29,568 bases of DNA, from positions 1 to 29,568 of the forward strand of contig CAKQKN010000008.1 of NCBI GenBank assembly GCA_934249215.1, read 5' to 3'. The notes below the pieces were generated by a model that worked only from the letters and a program-made list of their open reading frames with translations, was not told where the DNA came from and searched no databases. The stretch comes from an uncultured Clostridia bacterium (lineage in GTDB: Bacteria > Bacillota > Clostridia > Christensenellales > Borkfalkiaceae). The translations under genes were made by a program, and so were the position numbers. Positions 1-7,360 of this stretch are shown here, one piece after another (position 1 is the first letter of the stretch; each line of letters opens with the position of its first letter).

Positions 1-40
1 GGTATGAACCGGCCGCTATAACCAACTAAGCTACGCCGCC
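1..40 (-). tRNA. tRNA-Met(CAT), elongator, 3' part cut by window edge
   Basis: On the minus strand the first 40 nt of a tRNA are visible: 7-nt acceptor strand GGCGGCG, a D-arm (GCTT, loop with GG, then TAGC) and the 5' anticodon stem GCCGG followed by the loop TTCATAC with anticodon CAT. The start GGCGGCGTAGCT is typical of Clostridial elongator tRNA-Met. A CAT-anticodon tRNA-Ile2 cannot be fully excluded because the 3' half lies outside the window. It is 37 nt downstream of tRNA-fMet and probably co-transcribed with it. Confidence 0.85.
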
Positions 41-77
41 ATTTACTTTCTTTTGAAAAAAGAAAGATAGAAAATAC

Positions 78-154
<77 letters not shown>

Positions 155-174
155 CCGATTTACGATGCTTGCTC

Positions 175-203
175 ATTGTACCCTATCAGAGGCCTTTTGT
201 CAA
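175..203 (-). promoter_or_regulatory. sigma-A-type promoter of the tRNA-fMet/tRNA-Met unit
   Basis: On the minus strand TTGACA (198-203) is followed by a 17-nt spacer and TACAAT (175-180). The predicted start near 168 lies about 14 nt before the mature 5' end of tRNA-fMet. The -35 box is consensus and the -10 box is one base off. The AT-rich stretch 204-349 beyond it contains no gene that I can see. Confidence 0.85.
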
Positions 204-349
204 CTGTTTTTTCAAGATATTTCAAAATTTTATGATAAAAATTTTTTATCCGAAAAAAATCAATTTTTCCGCAATAAATGTGCAATAAACGAGCAAGAAA
301 ACGCTTCCCTGCCGCCGTTTTACGCACCGAAAGTGTTTCCGTCTGCATA

Positions 350-385
350 AAAACGCGGGGCCGAAAAAATTCGCCCCCGCGTTTT
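350..385 (-). terminator. intrinsic terminator downstream of cysK
   Basis: A perfect 11-bp stem: AAAACGCGGGG (350-360) pairs with CCCCGCGTTTT (375-385) around a 14-nt loop. On the minus strand the stem runs directly into TTTTTA, as expected for the end of the cysK transcript. The stem also ends in T's on the plus strand, so it may work in both directions. It separates cysK from the tRNA promoter. The rest of 386-497 holds no recognisable feature. Confidence 0.85.
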
Positions 386-497
386 GCTTACGACATTTTG
401 TTTTACAACATTTCGGTTTGAAAATTTTTCGAAGCAACCGATTTTAAATTTCAAAACATTTCTTTTTTGCGCGATAACCGACATATAGCCCCGTTTA

Positions 498-1418
498 TCA
501 GAAATATAAGGCGGTGGACAGATAGCGTTCACCCGAATCGGGCGCTATGCATACGACGCGCTTGCCCGGATCTCTTTTCAGAATCTTCGCCGCCGCGTGA
601 AGTGCCGCCCCCGAAGAAATGCCGACGAGGATACCTTCTTTTTGCGCAAACAATCTTGACGATTCGTATGCGTAGCCGTCGGTGCAAGGATAAATTCCGT
701 CGACGATCGAACGATCGAACAAGCGCGGAACGAAATTCGGACCAATACCCTGAATCTTATGCGGGGCGGGATCGCCGCCCGTAAGCACGGGGGAAGATCT
801 CGGCTGAACGGCAACGACTTTGACGTTCGGGCACTCTTCCTTTAAGAATTTGCCGACGCCGCTTATCGTTCCGCCCGTTCCGACGCCCGCAACGAAATAA
901 TCGAGCGAACCGTCGCAATCGCGCAGAATTTCGCGCCCGGTGGTTTCGTAGTGCGCACGGGCGTTTGCCGCGTTTTCGAACTGACCGAGAGTTATCGCGC
1001 CGGCAGTCGCTTCTCTGATTTTCGCGGCTTCCTCGATCGCGCCTTTCATCCCGAATTTCGCGGGCGTAAGCACGATTTTCGCGCCGTAAGCAGCCATACA
1101 TTTCACGCGCTCCGCCGACATATTATCCGGCATAACGATGATAGCGGCGTAACCGCGAGCCGCACATAGAGCGCAAATCGCAATACCCGTGTTACCGCTC
1201 GTAGGTTCGACGACCGTTCCGCCCTTTTTCAGAAGCCCGCGTTTTTCGGCGTCGTTGATCATATAGAGTGCCGCGCGGTCTTTAACGGACCCGGCAGGAT
1301 TGAACCGCTCGAGCTTGACGAGCAGCGTGCCGTTCAGATCCAATGCTTCGGAATAGTTTTTCGCTTCGAACAGAGGAGTATTCCCGATAAGCGATTCTAT
1401 TCCATGATAAATACTCAT
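498..1418 (-). CDS. cysK: O-acetylserine sulfhydrylase (cysteine synthase A)
   Basis: A cytosolic PLP enzyme that makes cysteine from O-acetylserine and sulfide. The 306-residue length is normal for CysK. The PLP lysine is K46 in SVKDRAA, the substrate-binding loop is TSGNTG (73-78), the phosphate-binding glycine loop is GTGGTISG (178-185), and GISSGAA (264-270) and PDSGERYLST (291-300) are the expected C-terminal motifs. The ATG is preceded by a good GAGGTGAT ribosome site. No cysE or sulfate-assimilation gene is adjacent, so the gene is probably transcribed alone, from the promoter and leader at 1490-1643, and ends at the terminator 350-385. The CysK and CysM subgroups are hard to separate by eye, but the overall motif set favours CysK. 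Confidence 0.95.
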   Translation of the reverse strand: MSIYHGIESLIGNTPLFEAKNYSEALDLNGTLLVKLERFNPAGSVKDRAALYMINDAEKRGLLKKGGTVVEPTSGNTGIAICALCAARGYAAIIVMPDNMSAERVKCMAAYGAKIVLTPAKFGMKGAIEEAAKIREATAGAITLGQFENAANARAHYETTGREILRDCDGSLDYFVAGVGTGGTISGVGKFLKEECPNVKVVAVQPRSSPVLTGGDPAPHKIQGIGPNFVPRLFDRSIVDGIYPCTDGYAYESSRLFAQKEGILVGISSGAALHAAAKILKRDPGKRVVCIAPDSGERYLSTALYF

Positions 1419-1489
1419 AAAAAATCACCTCACAATTCGATTTTTATTCACTTTATATCAATATCGACCGATTATATCGATATCGGAAA

Positions 1490-1545
1490 AAAGAAAAAGC
1501 CCTTCCCGCAAAGGCTTGCATAACGCAAGGGCGGAAACCCGCCCC
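1490..1545 (-). promoter_or_regulatory. hairpin-rich leader with candidate attenuator upstream of cysK
   Basis: Reading the minus strand there are three successive hairpins: GGGCGG/CCGCCC (1529-1544), CTTGC/GCAAG (1515-1529) and an 8-bp stem AAGCCTTT/AAGGGCTT (1498-1517). The last is followed by TTTTCTTTTT and looks like an intrinsic terminator. Hairpins two and three share the bases AAG, so they cannot form fully at the same time. That is the layout of an antiterminator/terminator switch. It lies about 75 nt before the cysK ATG. No Cys T-box or SAM riboswitch core is recognisable. The alternative reading is a plain terminator of the upstream kinase operon or of a short RNA. Confidence 0.5.
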
Positions 1546-1614
1546 TGCAATGCAAATACTTCTTGTTCTTTTGGGAAAGACTCGCACATAAGGATATTTC
1601 GTTTTTGTGCCTTT

Positions 1615-1643
1615 ATTATAACACGAGCTTTTCCCGAAAGCTT
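1615..1643 (-). promoter_or_regulatory. candidate extended -10 promoter for cysK with dyad in place of -35
   Basis: On the minus strand TATAAT (1615-1620) is preceded by TGT, giving an extended -10 motif. The usual -35 position has no good hexamer. Instead the dyad AGCTTT-N5-AAAGCT lies at about 1625-1642 and could be an operator. A start near 1608 would give a leader of about 190 nt containing the three hairpins. The motif is seen directly; its link to cysK is inference. Confidence 0.5.
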
Positions 1644-1739
1644 CATCCTTTTGACCAATAACGATAACTTTTTTTAGACCATTTGTCCATTTTTTTCGTT
1701 TTTAAGTCGTCCGCTTCTCCGTTAAGCGCCGAAAAATCG

Positions 1740-3116
1740 TCAATCGGGCAGAAACGCCGACACGGTATATACGGGTTCGGTCGAAATCTCGAGCGAGCCG
1801 CCCACCCCCTCGACCGCGTATTTCATACTTGTGATGCCGTTGCCGTAAGAAACGTCCTTTGCCGAGCCGCCGTTGTCGGTTATGACGAGCGAGAAACCTC
1901 CCACGCCCCTGTTCAGCGAAGCCAGAACGACAGTCGCCCGACCGTGCCGCACGGCGTTCGTCGTGCATTCGCGGAGAATTTTCAAGGCGATGCCCGCCCT
2001 CGACTCGGCAAGGTAAATATCGCCCGTGATTTTAAGCGACACGCCGATGAGCGCGAACGAATCGATAAGCTCGTGTATCCTGTCGCCGAAAGAAACTTTC
2101 GCTTCGCCGTACATTTCAGTCATCATCGTGCGGACGAGTTCTTTGATTTTGCATAAGTCAACGTCGTCGAAACCGTCGTAATTGACGATTCCGTGGAGAA
2201 TGGAAAGCCGTTGCGCCATTACGTCGTGAAGATTGCCCTTCATGCGCAAAACTTCCTTTTCCGTTTCGATCGATTCGACGTCCCTGAGCGTTTTTTCGAG
2301 GTCGCTTCTGATCGCGCGTTCTTTTTCTTCCGATTCGCGAATTTTCAAAAGCAGCATTTCCTCTTCGGTAACGTTGCGACAGACTATCTGATCGACGGTG
2401 TTGCGGCTGACGCTCCAGGAAAACACGAGATATGCCTCGTCAATCCGAAGCATTACGGACGACGCCGAAATTCTTCTTCCGCAATCGGGTACGAGCGATT
2501 CTATGCTGGCGCAAATGGCGTTCGTGAGCGAATATTCGGACAAACCGAGCATCGACAGGACTTCGCGCATTTTTTCGTTTATAAACGAAATCTGCCCGTA
2601 TTCGTTGGCAAACACGATACCCGACGACAGCCAGTCAAACGCCTCTTTTATCGTATACCGCCCCGGTTCGTTCATGAAAAACGACACCCGCTCGACGGCA
2701 AAAGTTACGGCGCGCACAAAATAGTAACCGACGCTCACTACGTATACGTATTCCCAGCCCGTGATTCCGAAAAACGGCGGCGTGTTGATCAGAAGAAAGA
2801 GCATATCCGCGAAATAAACGGGTTTTTTCGTGCGGGAAAAGCAGATAACCGAGAATACCGCGGGTATTATAAGCGCGTATCCGCTCACGTAAAACAGCAG
2901 ATATTTCAGGAGCGAGAGCGAAAACAGCGGCGTCCTTACGACTGCGATAAAGACGGTCATCGCGATCATCGACACGATATACGCAACGCGCGTTACGTCG
3001 CGCTTTACGAGCGTCAGAAGCCTTGCGCAGTCAACGGCAAGGATAACGGCGCAAACGTTGAAAATTATCATCAGAAAGAGCCTTACTGCCGACGACAAAG
3101 ACGAAATCTGCGTCAT
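1740..3116 (-). CDS. NarL-type sensor histidine kinase with multi-pass membrane N-terminus
   Basis: A 458-residue membrane sensor kinase. Residues 10-140 hold about five or six hydrophobic segments. Residues 155-245 look PAS-like. A charged coiled-coil (about 255-295) leads to the phosphoacceptor motif NLHDVMAQRL with H297. The ATPase domain shows an N-box (ECTTNAVRH, N387), a G1 box (TDNGG, D414) and a G2 loop (YGNGITSM, 424-431). These are the HisKA_3/NarX-LytS-like features that pair with LuxR/NarL regulators. The start overlaps the previous stop by 4 bp (ATGA), so translation is coupled to the upstream sensor-like gene. The partner is very likely the divergent response regulator at 5001-5618. 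The signal sensed is unknown. Confidence 0.85.
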   Translation of the reverse strand: MTQISSLSSAVRLFLMIIFNVCAVILAVDCARLLTLVKRDVTRVAYIVSMIAMTVFIAVVRTPLFSLSLLKYLLFYVSGYALIIPAVFSVICFSRTKKPVYFADMLFLLINTPPFFGITGWEYVYVVSVGYYFVRAVTFAVERVSFFMNEPGRYTIKEAFDWLSSGIVFANEYGQISFINEKMREVLSMLGLSEYSLTNAICASIESLVPDCGRRISASSVMLRIDEAYLVFSWSVSRNTVDQIVCRNVTEEEMLLLKIRESEEKERAIRSDLEKTLRDVESIETEKEVLRMKGNLHDVMAQRLSILHGIVNYDGFDDVDLCKIKELVRTMMTEMYGEAKVSFGDRIHELIDSFALIGVSLKITGDIYLAESRAGIALKILRECTTNAVRHGRATVVLASLNRGVGGFSLVITDNGGSAKDVSYGNGITSMKYAVEGVGGSLEISTEPVYTVSAFLPD

Positions 3117-4759
3117 ACGCGCGCCTCCTTTCTCATGGTAATCCGATATTCCCCGTCCTCGCTGGTCGTCAGAATTTCATAGCCGTAATCGGACGGAATC
3201 ACGGAATCGTCGCCGATCGATTTTTCCGATTCGATACTCGCGACGCAGAAATTTTTTTCGGAATTTGCGGTAACGAAGATCGCGGCGTGAGAAAAAGCGA
3301 ACCGTTCGGCTATGTTTTCGACGAAATCGTTGAACGCGAGCGCGAACGTTACGGGCACCGTCCGACCGCAGATAATCGTGAACGCGACGGTAAAATCGCC
3401 GACGCTTCTGACGTCAGCCTTTATTACGTCCGCCATCATTCTGAACTGCGCTTCGGGCAGAACGTCGTCCGTTTTAGCGAGCAGAACGAGCATGCTTTTT
3501 TGTTTGAGATAGCCTATCCGAAGTTTGATTCCGGACAAAAGTTTCTTGACCTGCGCTCGGTTTTCGGCGGTCAACTCGTCGGGAAGTTTTTCGGCAAGCG
3601 CTTCGACTTCCCGCATTTTTTTGGACACCGCGTTTTCGATCTCGTCGTACAGCGCGCGTCTTGCGCGAAGAGCGGATTCCTCTTCCCTTATCGCGCGGCT
3701 TCTGGCAAGAAGATCGTTGCTTCGCTTAAGCCTTACGTACTGCTTTTCCGACTGGCGGCGAAGTCGGTTGATCTCCCGAAGATCCTCCCTTATGACGACT
3801 TTTCCACCCGAAATATCCTTTTCGTAAAAAACGATATCGGGATCGCGCTTTCCGTTAAGCTCGCGCTCGTTGAAATCGCGCGTTTTATAGATAATGCGAT
3901 TCGAGTCGTCCGTTATGCAAAGACTGACCATGCTTTTCGACAGATATTCGGTATATTTTCCGCTGTTCTGAATAAGTCCGCACTGCATGCACACTTCCAG
4001 AATGCCGGCGGCGAAAAGCAAAGTTACCGTAACCGAATCGTTGGCGAGCGGAATGTTTTCGATTACCTGATACGCAGAAACGTAAAGCACGTAATAAAGG
4101 AACAAGCCCGTTCCGACGATGATCGGCGAAACCATTTTCGCATAACCGTTGCGCTTTGCCGTTCCGACCACGAACAGCACCATCGCAAGGAAAATCAGCG
4201 CGTAGCAATACATTATCATAACGTAATATAAGGGACGATAAACGTAATACGCGACGTTCTCGTTGCCGCGCGGGAAATACATATATCCGCTGTGTACGTC
4301 GTTCGTCAGGACTGCTATAAAAATGAGCAGACAAGCCGAAAGAACCGCCCAATAAATCGCCTTTTTCTGCTTGAAATTGCCGAAAAATATCTCGAAAAAC
4401 AAGACGAAATACAAAAGGCTCATGACAAGCATCGGCGCCGAATAAAGATAGGTCAGATACCTGGAAACGACGGGTGAAAATATGAGCAGTCGTTTGAGGT
4501 ATCGCATAAGTATCCAGCCGCCGCCCACGAAAAAAATCGACCGCGTAATCCGCCGTACGTTGTCGAGTTGAATGCGATAATCGATATAGACGCACCAGAT
4601 CGACAAAAACACGCTCACGATGATGGCGATCGTGTCGGAATAGTCGCCCTCGAGGCTTTTGTCGTCCCCGAACAGCGTTACCCCCGCGATCGCAAAAAAA
4701 ACTATCGCCGCGACGATTCCGCCCGTTATTATCAGATGGTACTTCTCTTTCTTTTCCAT
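3113..4759 (-). CDS. 7TM-type membrane sensor, apparently a catalytically degenerate histidine kinase
   Basis: A 548-residue protein, starting at the MEKKEKYHL methionine. That start is about 25 nt after the predicted transcription start and has AGAGAAG upstream; a longer reading frame to 4834 would begin before the promoter. About seven or eight hydrophobic segments fill residues 5-265. Then comes a short PAS-like part (LCITDDSNRIIY), a coiled-coil rich in E/R (325-385) and a C-terminal region laid out like a kinase core. Where the H-box is expected it reads LYDEIE, with Tyr in place of His. NDFVENIAERF resembles an N-box, but I find no DxG or GxG glycine boxes. I infer a pseudokinase that partners the next gene, with which it overlaps by 4 bp. 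Family name not established. Confidence 0.65.
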   Translation of the reverse strand: MEKKEKYHLIITGGIVAAIVFFAIAGVTLFGDDKSLEGDYSDTIAIIVSVFLSIWCVYIDYRIQLDNVRRITRSIFFVGGGWILMRYLKRLLIFSPVVSRYLTYLYSAPMLVMSLLYFVLFFEIFFGNFKQKKAIYWAVLSACLLIFIAVLTNDVHSGYMYFPRGNENVAYYVYRPLYYVMIMYCYALIFLAMVLFVVGTAKRNGYAKMVSPIIVGTGLFLYYVLYVSAYQVIENIPLANDSVTVTLLFAAGILEVCMQCGLIQNSGKYTEYLSKSMVSLCITDDSNRIIYKTRDFNERELNGKRDPDIVFYEKDISGGKVVIREDLREINRLRRQSEKQYVRLKRSNDLLARSRAIREEESALRARRALYDEIENAVSKKMREVEALAEKLPDELTAENRAQVKKLLSGIKLRIGYLKQKSMLVLLAKTDDVLPEAQFRMMADVIKADVRSVGDFTVAFTIICGRTVPVTFALAFNDFVENIAERFAFSHAAIFVTANSEKNFCVASIESEKSIGDDSVIPSDYGYEILTTSEDGEYRITMRKEARV

Positions 4760-4790
4760 ATGCCGACTTCTCTTTGATTTATCTGGCATA

Positions 4791-4819
4791 ATTTTAGCAC
4801 ATAATCGGGTAATTTTCAA
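4791..4819 (-). promoter_or_regulatory. promoter of the sensor/kinase operon
   Basis: On the minus strand TTGAAA (4814-4819), 17-nt spacer, TAAAAT (4791-4796). The predicted start near 4784 gives a 25-nt leader before the ATG at 4759. It lies back to back with the response-regulator promoter; only 8 bp separate the two -35 boxes, so one bound regulator could affect both. Confidence 0.8.
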
Positions 4820-4827
4820 TAAATCCG

Positions 4828-4856
4828 ATGACATTTTCCGCGTTTTGTGCTATTAT
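4828..4856 (+). promoter_or_regulatory. promoter of the response-regulator gene
   Basis: ATGACA (4828-4833), 17-nt spacer, TATTAT (4851-4856). Each hexamer is one base off consensus. The start near 4863 leaves a leader of about 138 nt that contains the CGGTTT repeats at 4912-4981. Confidence 0.8.
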
Positions 4857-4911
4857 ACGAGTGCGTGTGTCGCCGCACGAGCGGACATGCCGTTTTAAAG
4901 CCGCGCTCAAA

Positions 4912-4981
4912 CGGTTTCGAAACGCGTTCAAATCGGTTTAAATCCGGTTTTAAATCGTTTTTCGGATACGGTTAAGCGGTT
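4912..4981 (+). repeat. phased CGGTT direct repeats in the response-regulator leader
   Basis: CGGTT or CGTTT occurs at 4912, 4934, 4945, 4956, 4969 and 4977. Three units at 4934, 4945 and 4956 are 11 bp apart and read roughly AAATC-CGGTTTT. One helical turn of spacing is typical of arrays bound by a dimer or multimer, so this is a candidate operator, perhaps for the regulator encoded just downstream. The function is inference. Confidence 0.45.
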
Positions 4982-5000
4982 TTCGGCGACGAGGAGAAGT

Positions 5001-5618
5001 ATGATTAAACTTTTAATTTGCGAAGATCAGATGATATTGCTCGACGGGATCGCGACCGCGGTTTCGGCGTACCCCGACATCGAAGTAGTCGGAAAAATCA
5101 CCGACGCGGAAAAAATCGTCGACGAAATCGCAAAGACGGGCGCAACCGCCCTTTTGACCGACGTTTGCACGGAGAACGGCAACAATTCGCTCAACTACTT
5201 AAGCGACGTTAAAAAGCGTTATCCGTCGCTTAAAATCGTCGTTATGACGGGGCTGCCCGAAATTTCTTTCGCCGAGCGTGCGAAACAGTCGGGAGCCGAC
5301 TCATTCGTATATAAAAACGTGTCCGGCGAGGAACTCGCAAACGTCATAAGAAGCACTTACGGCGGGTATAACGTTTTCCCCGCGCAGAGCCGACAAGACG
5401 CCGTTTCCGACCTTACGAAGCAGGAACTGACCGTTCTCCGTTATTTCTGTCAGGGGCTCGACCGCAAGGAAATCGCGGACAAAATGTGTCTTTCGGAAAG
5501 CAGCGTCAAAACGCATATTTCCAACATGCTGTCAAAAACGGGCTTCAATTCCATTTCCAGATTGGCGATCTACGTCGTTTCTTCGGGGCTTATCGTGCCG
5601 GGCGATCAGATCGATTAA
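5001..5618 (+). CDS. LuxR/NarL-family response regulator
   Basis: A 205-residue two-domain regulator. The receiver domain has the acidic pair E8-D9 (ICEDQ), phosphoacceptor D54 (LLTDV), T83 (VMTG) and K105 (VYKNVS). The C-terminal LuxR-type helix-turn-helix (about 137-195) contains LTKQELTVLRYFCQGL and the recognition segment LSESSVKTHISNML. The ATG follows GAGGAG at 7 nt. It is divergent from the sensor/kinase pair, shares a promoter region with it and is its likely phosphorylation partner. Target genes are not evident. The gene converges with malQ on a shared terminator. Confidence 0.95.
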   Translation: MIKLLICEDQMILLDGIATAVSAYPDIEVVGKITDAEKIVDEIAKTGATALLTDVCTENGNNSLNYLSDVKKRYPSLKIVVMTGLPEISFAERAKQSGADSFVYKNVSGEELANVIRSTYGGYNVFPAQSRQDAVSDLTKQELTVLRYFCQGLDRKEIADKMCLSESSVKTHISNMLSKTGFNSISRLAIYVVSSGLIVPGDQID

Positions 5619-5677
5619 GCGATTCGGAAAACGTCAAAAAACGAGCTAAAAAAACGTAAAACGGACTATAAAAAAGT

Positions 5678-5712
5678 AAAACGGGCGATCATTTCGATCT
5701 GCCCGTTTTTTT
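5678..5712. terminator. bidirectional terminator between the response regulator and malQ
   Basis: AAAACGGGC-GATC (5678-5690) pairs with GATC-(t)-GCCCG-TTTT (5696-5709), with a five-base loop. U-tracts follow on both strands (TTTTTTT on plus, TTTTAC on minus). The malQ stop codon (5689-5691) lies within the hairpin, so the last codons of malQ double as the terminator. Confidence 0.9.
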
Positions 5713-7200
5713 GCAAAGTTTTGCGAATTCGTCGAACTTTTCAAGGTCAAACGATTCGAGTCTGAATTTCCAGTTCCCTTCCGAAACCGAAGGCGTGTTC
5801 ATCCGCGAATCGGAGTCGTAAAAACATATATCCTGAACGGGAACGACCGCAAGTTTCGATTTCGTCGCCAGCGTAAGGAAAATCATCGCGCGCGCCGCCG
5901 ACGTTGCGTCGAACGCCTCGTCCGGCTTTACGCCGAGCTTTTCGAGTTCGTTTCCGATCATTCGGAAGAAATTTTTCCGTCCGCCGTCGTCGAGGGAATT
6001 TATGAGCCCGATGAGCGTGTCGTTGTCGTGCGTGCCGGTGTAACTCACCGAATTATATCCGATATTTTCGGGAAGATACGGATTGTTCGGGTTTCCGTCA
6101 AAAGCGAATTCAAGCACTTTCATACCGGGGAATCCCGTTTTTTTCATAAGCGCATGCACACCCTCGTCTATCGTTCCGAGATCCTCGGCGATAATATCCG
6201 CGTTTCCCTTCTCTTCCTTAAGCTTTTTAAACAACGCGTATTTCGGACCGTTTACCCACTTCCCGTTTATCGCCGTTTTTTCGCCGGCGGGAATTTCGTA
6301 ATAGCGGTCGAAACCGCGGAAATGATCCACTCTGACGACGTCGTATAGTTCGAAAGCACGGTTAAATCTGTCCGTCCACCACTCGAAATTGCTTTCTTTA
6401 TGCTTTTTCCAGTCGTAAACGGGATTGCCCCACAACTGCCCGGTCGCGGAAAAATAGTCCGGCGGAACGCCCGCCACCTTCTTCGGCTTCAGATTTTCGT
6501 CGAGTTTGAAAAGCTCGGGGTTTCCCCACACGTCCGCGCTGTCATACGCCACGTAAAGCGGAATGTCGCCGATGATTCCGACCGATTTCCCGTTCGCGTA
6601 TTTTTTAAGCTTGAGCCACTCGTCGAAAAATTCGTATTGAAGAAATAGTTCGAAAAGATACTCGTCCATGTTCTCGCGCTTGAACTTTTCGAGCGCTTTT
6701 TTATCGGCGAATTTCAACTCGTCGTCCCACACGTCGAACGACGCGCCGTTATATTTCTCCTTTATCGCGCAAAACAGCGCGTAACTTTCGAATTTCGCCG
6801 AACGGACGAATTTTTTAAACCGCGGCGTGTTCACGTCGAACCGCGAAAACGCCTTTTTAAGCAAAGCGTAACGAGTGTTATAAAGCCAAGCGTAATCTAC
6901 CGTTTTTCCGTCAAAAACGCACTCTTCCGCCTCTTCGCGCGTAAGCAAACCCTTTTCGCAGAGAATATCGGGATCGATGAAATACGGATTGCCCGAACCG
7001 CCGTAAACCGACTGATACGGCGAGTCGCCGAACGACGTCCGAACGAGCGGCAAAACCTGCCAATATCCGATTCTTCGGGCGCTTAATATATCGACGAAAT
7101 CATACGCGCTTTTACCGAGCGTACCTATTCCGTAACGCCCCGGCAACGATGAAACATGTAATAAGATTCCGACTTTTCTTTCATTGTTTTCGGTGTTCAT
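5689..7200 (-). CDS. malQ: 4-alpha-glucanotransferase (amylomaltase, GH77)
   Basis: A cytosolic GH77 enzyme that transfers alpha-1,4-glucan segments between maltooligosaccharides. The chosen 503-residue form fits the family. Motifs in order: HVSSLPGRYGIGTLG near the N-terminus, SPYQSVYGGSGNPYFIDP, GDIPLYVAYDSADVWG, GVPPDYFSATGQLWGNP, then the catalytic nucleophile D292 in RVDHFRGF, the acid/base E339 in IIAEDLG and the transition-state Asp D392 in GTHDND. I chose ATG at 7200 over the in-frame TTG at 7206 because GGAGG (minus strand of 7207-7211) is 6 nt from the ATG and would touch the TTG. The gene has its own promoter and no other maltose gene beside it, so it probably serves glycogen/maltodextrin metabolism and not the glycan locus. 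Confidence 0.96.
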   Translation of the reverse strand: MNTENNERKVGILLHVSSLPGRYGIGTLGKSAYDFVDILSARRIGYWQVLPLVRTSFGDSPYQSVYGGSGNPYFIDPDILCEKGLLTREEAEECVFDGKTVDYAWLYNTRYALLKKAFSRFDVNTPRFKKFVRSAKFESYALFCAIKEKYNGASFDVWDDELKFADKKALEKFKRENMDEYLFELFLQYEFFDEWLKLKKYANGKSVGIIGDIPLYVAYDSADVWGNPELFKLDENLKPKKVAGVPPDYFSATGQLWGNPVYDWKKHKESNFEWWTDRFNRAFELYDVVRVDHFRGFDRYYEIPAGEKTAINGKWVNGPKYALFKKLKEEKGNADIIAEDLGTIDEGVHALMKKTGFPGMKVLEFAFDGNPNNPYLPENIGYNSVSYTGTHDNDTLIGLINSLDDGGRKNFFRMIGNELEKLGVKPDEAFDATSAARAMIFLTLATKSKLAVVPVQDICFYDSDSRMNTPSVSEGNWKFRLESFDLEKFDEFAKLCKKTGRSK

Positions 7201-7206
7201 AGCCAA

Positions 7207-7211
7207 CCTCC
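7207..7211 (-). promoter_or_regulatory. ribosome binding site deciding the malQ start
   Basis: GGAGG on the minus strand, followed by TTGGCT and then ATG at 7200. The spacing of 6 nt supports the ATG and rules against the upstream TTG codon. Confidence 0.85.
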
Positions 7212-7223
7212 GTACGAGGACTT

Positions 7224-7252
7224 ATTTTATCACAGTTTCGCGCCGCTGTAAA
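7224..7252 (-). promoter_or_regulatory. malQ promoter
   Basis: On the minus strand TTTACA (7247-7252), 17-nt spacer, TAAAAT (7224-7229). The start near 7217 gives a leader of about 17 nt before the ATG. No clear CcpA (cre) site is visible nearby. Confidence 0.8.
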
Positions 7253-7290
7253 TCGAATAACGAAAAAATCACCGACGAGGTAAAGAAAAA

Positions 7291-7325
7291 CCCGATAATC
7301 CGTCGCACCGAGCGGAAATATCGGG
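7291..7325 (-). terminator. candidate minus-strand terminator upstream of malQ
   Basis: CCCGATA (7291-7297) pairs with TATCGGG (7319-7325), with a further inner CCG/CGG pairing. On the minus strand the hairpin is followed by TTTTTC. It would stop transcription entering malQ from the recombinase remnant side; the malQ promoter lies downstream of it. Confidence 0.5.
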
Positions 7326-7360
7326 CTTTCCTTAAAAAGAGTAGAATAAGCAGGCTCGGA

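Noticed and set aside
1458..1589. 43-codon minus-strand frame with two cysteines, considered as a cysK leader peptide
   Set aside because: No ribosome site, no cysteine run, and it spans the hairpins as would any chance frame.
2193..3182. 329-residue open frame on the plus strand
   Set aside because: Antisense to the histidine kinase; arginine- and phenylalanine-rich shadow with no domain pattern.
7184..7360. N-terminal part of the 168-residue frame as genuine recombinase sequence
   Set aside because: It runs through the malQ start and promoter region and shows no resolvase motifs; only the part from about 7361 resembles a recombinase.
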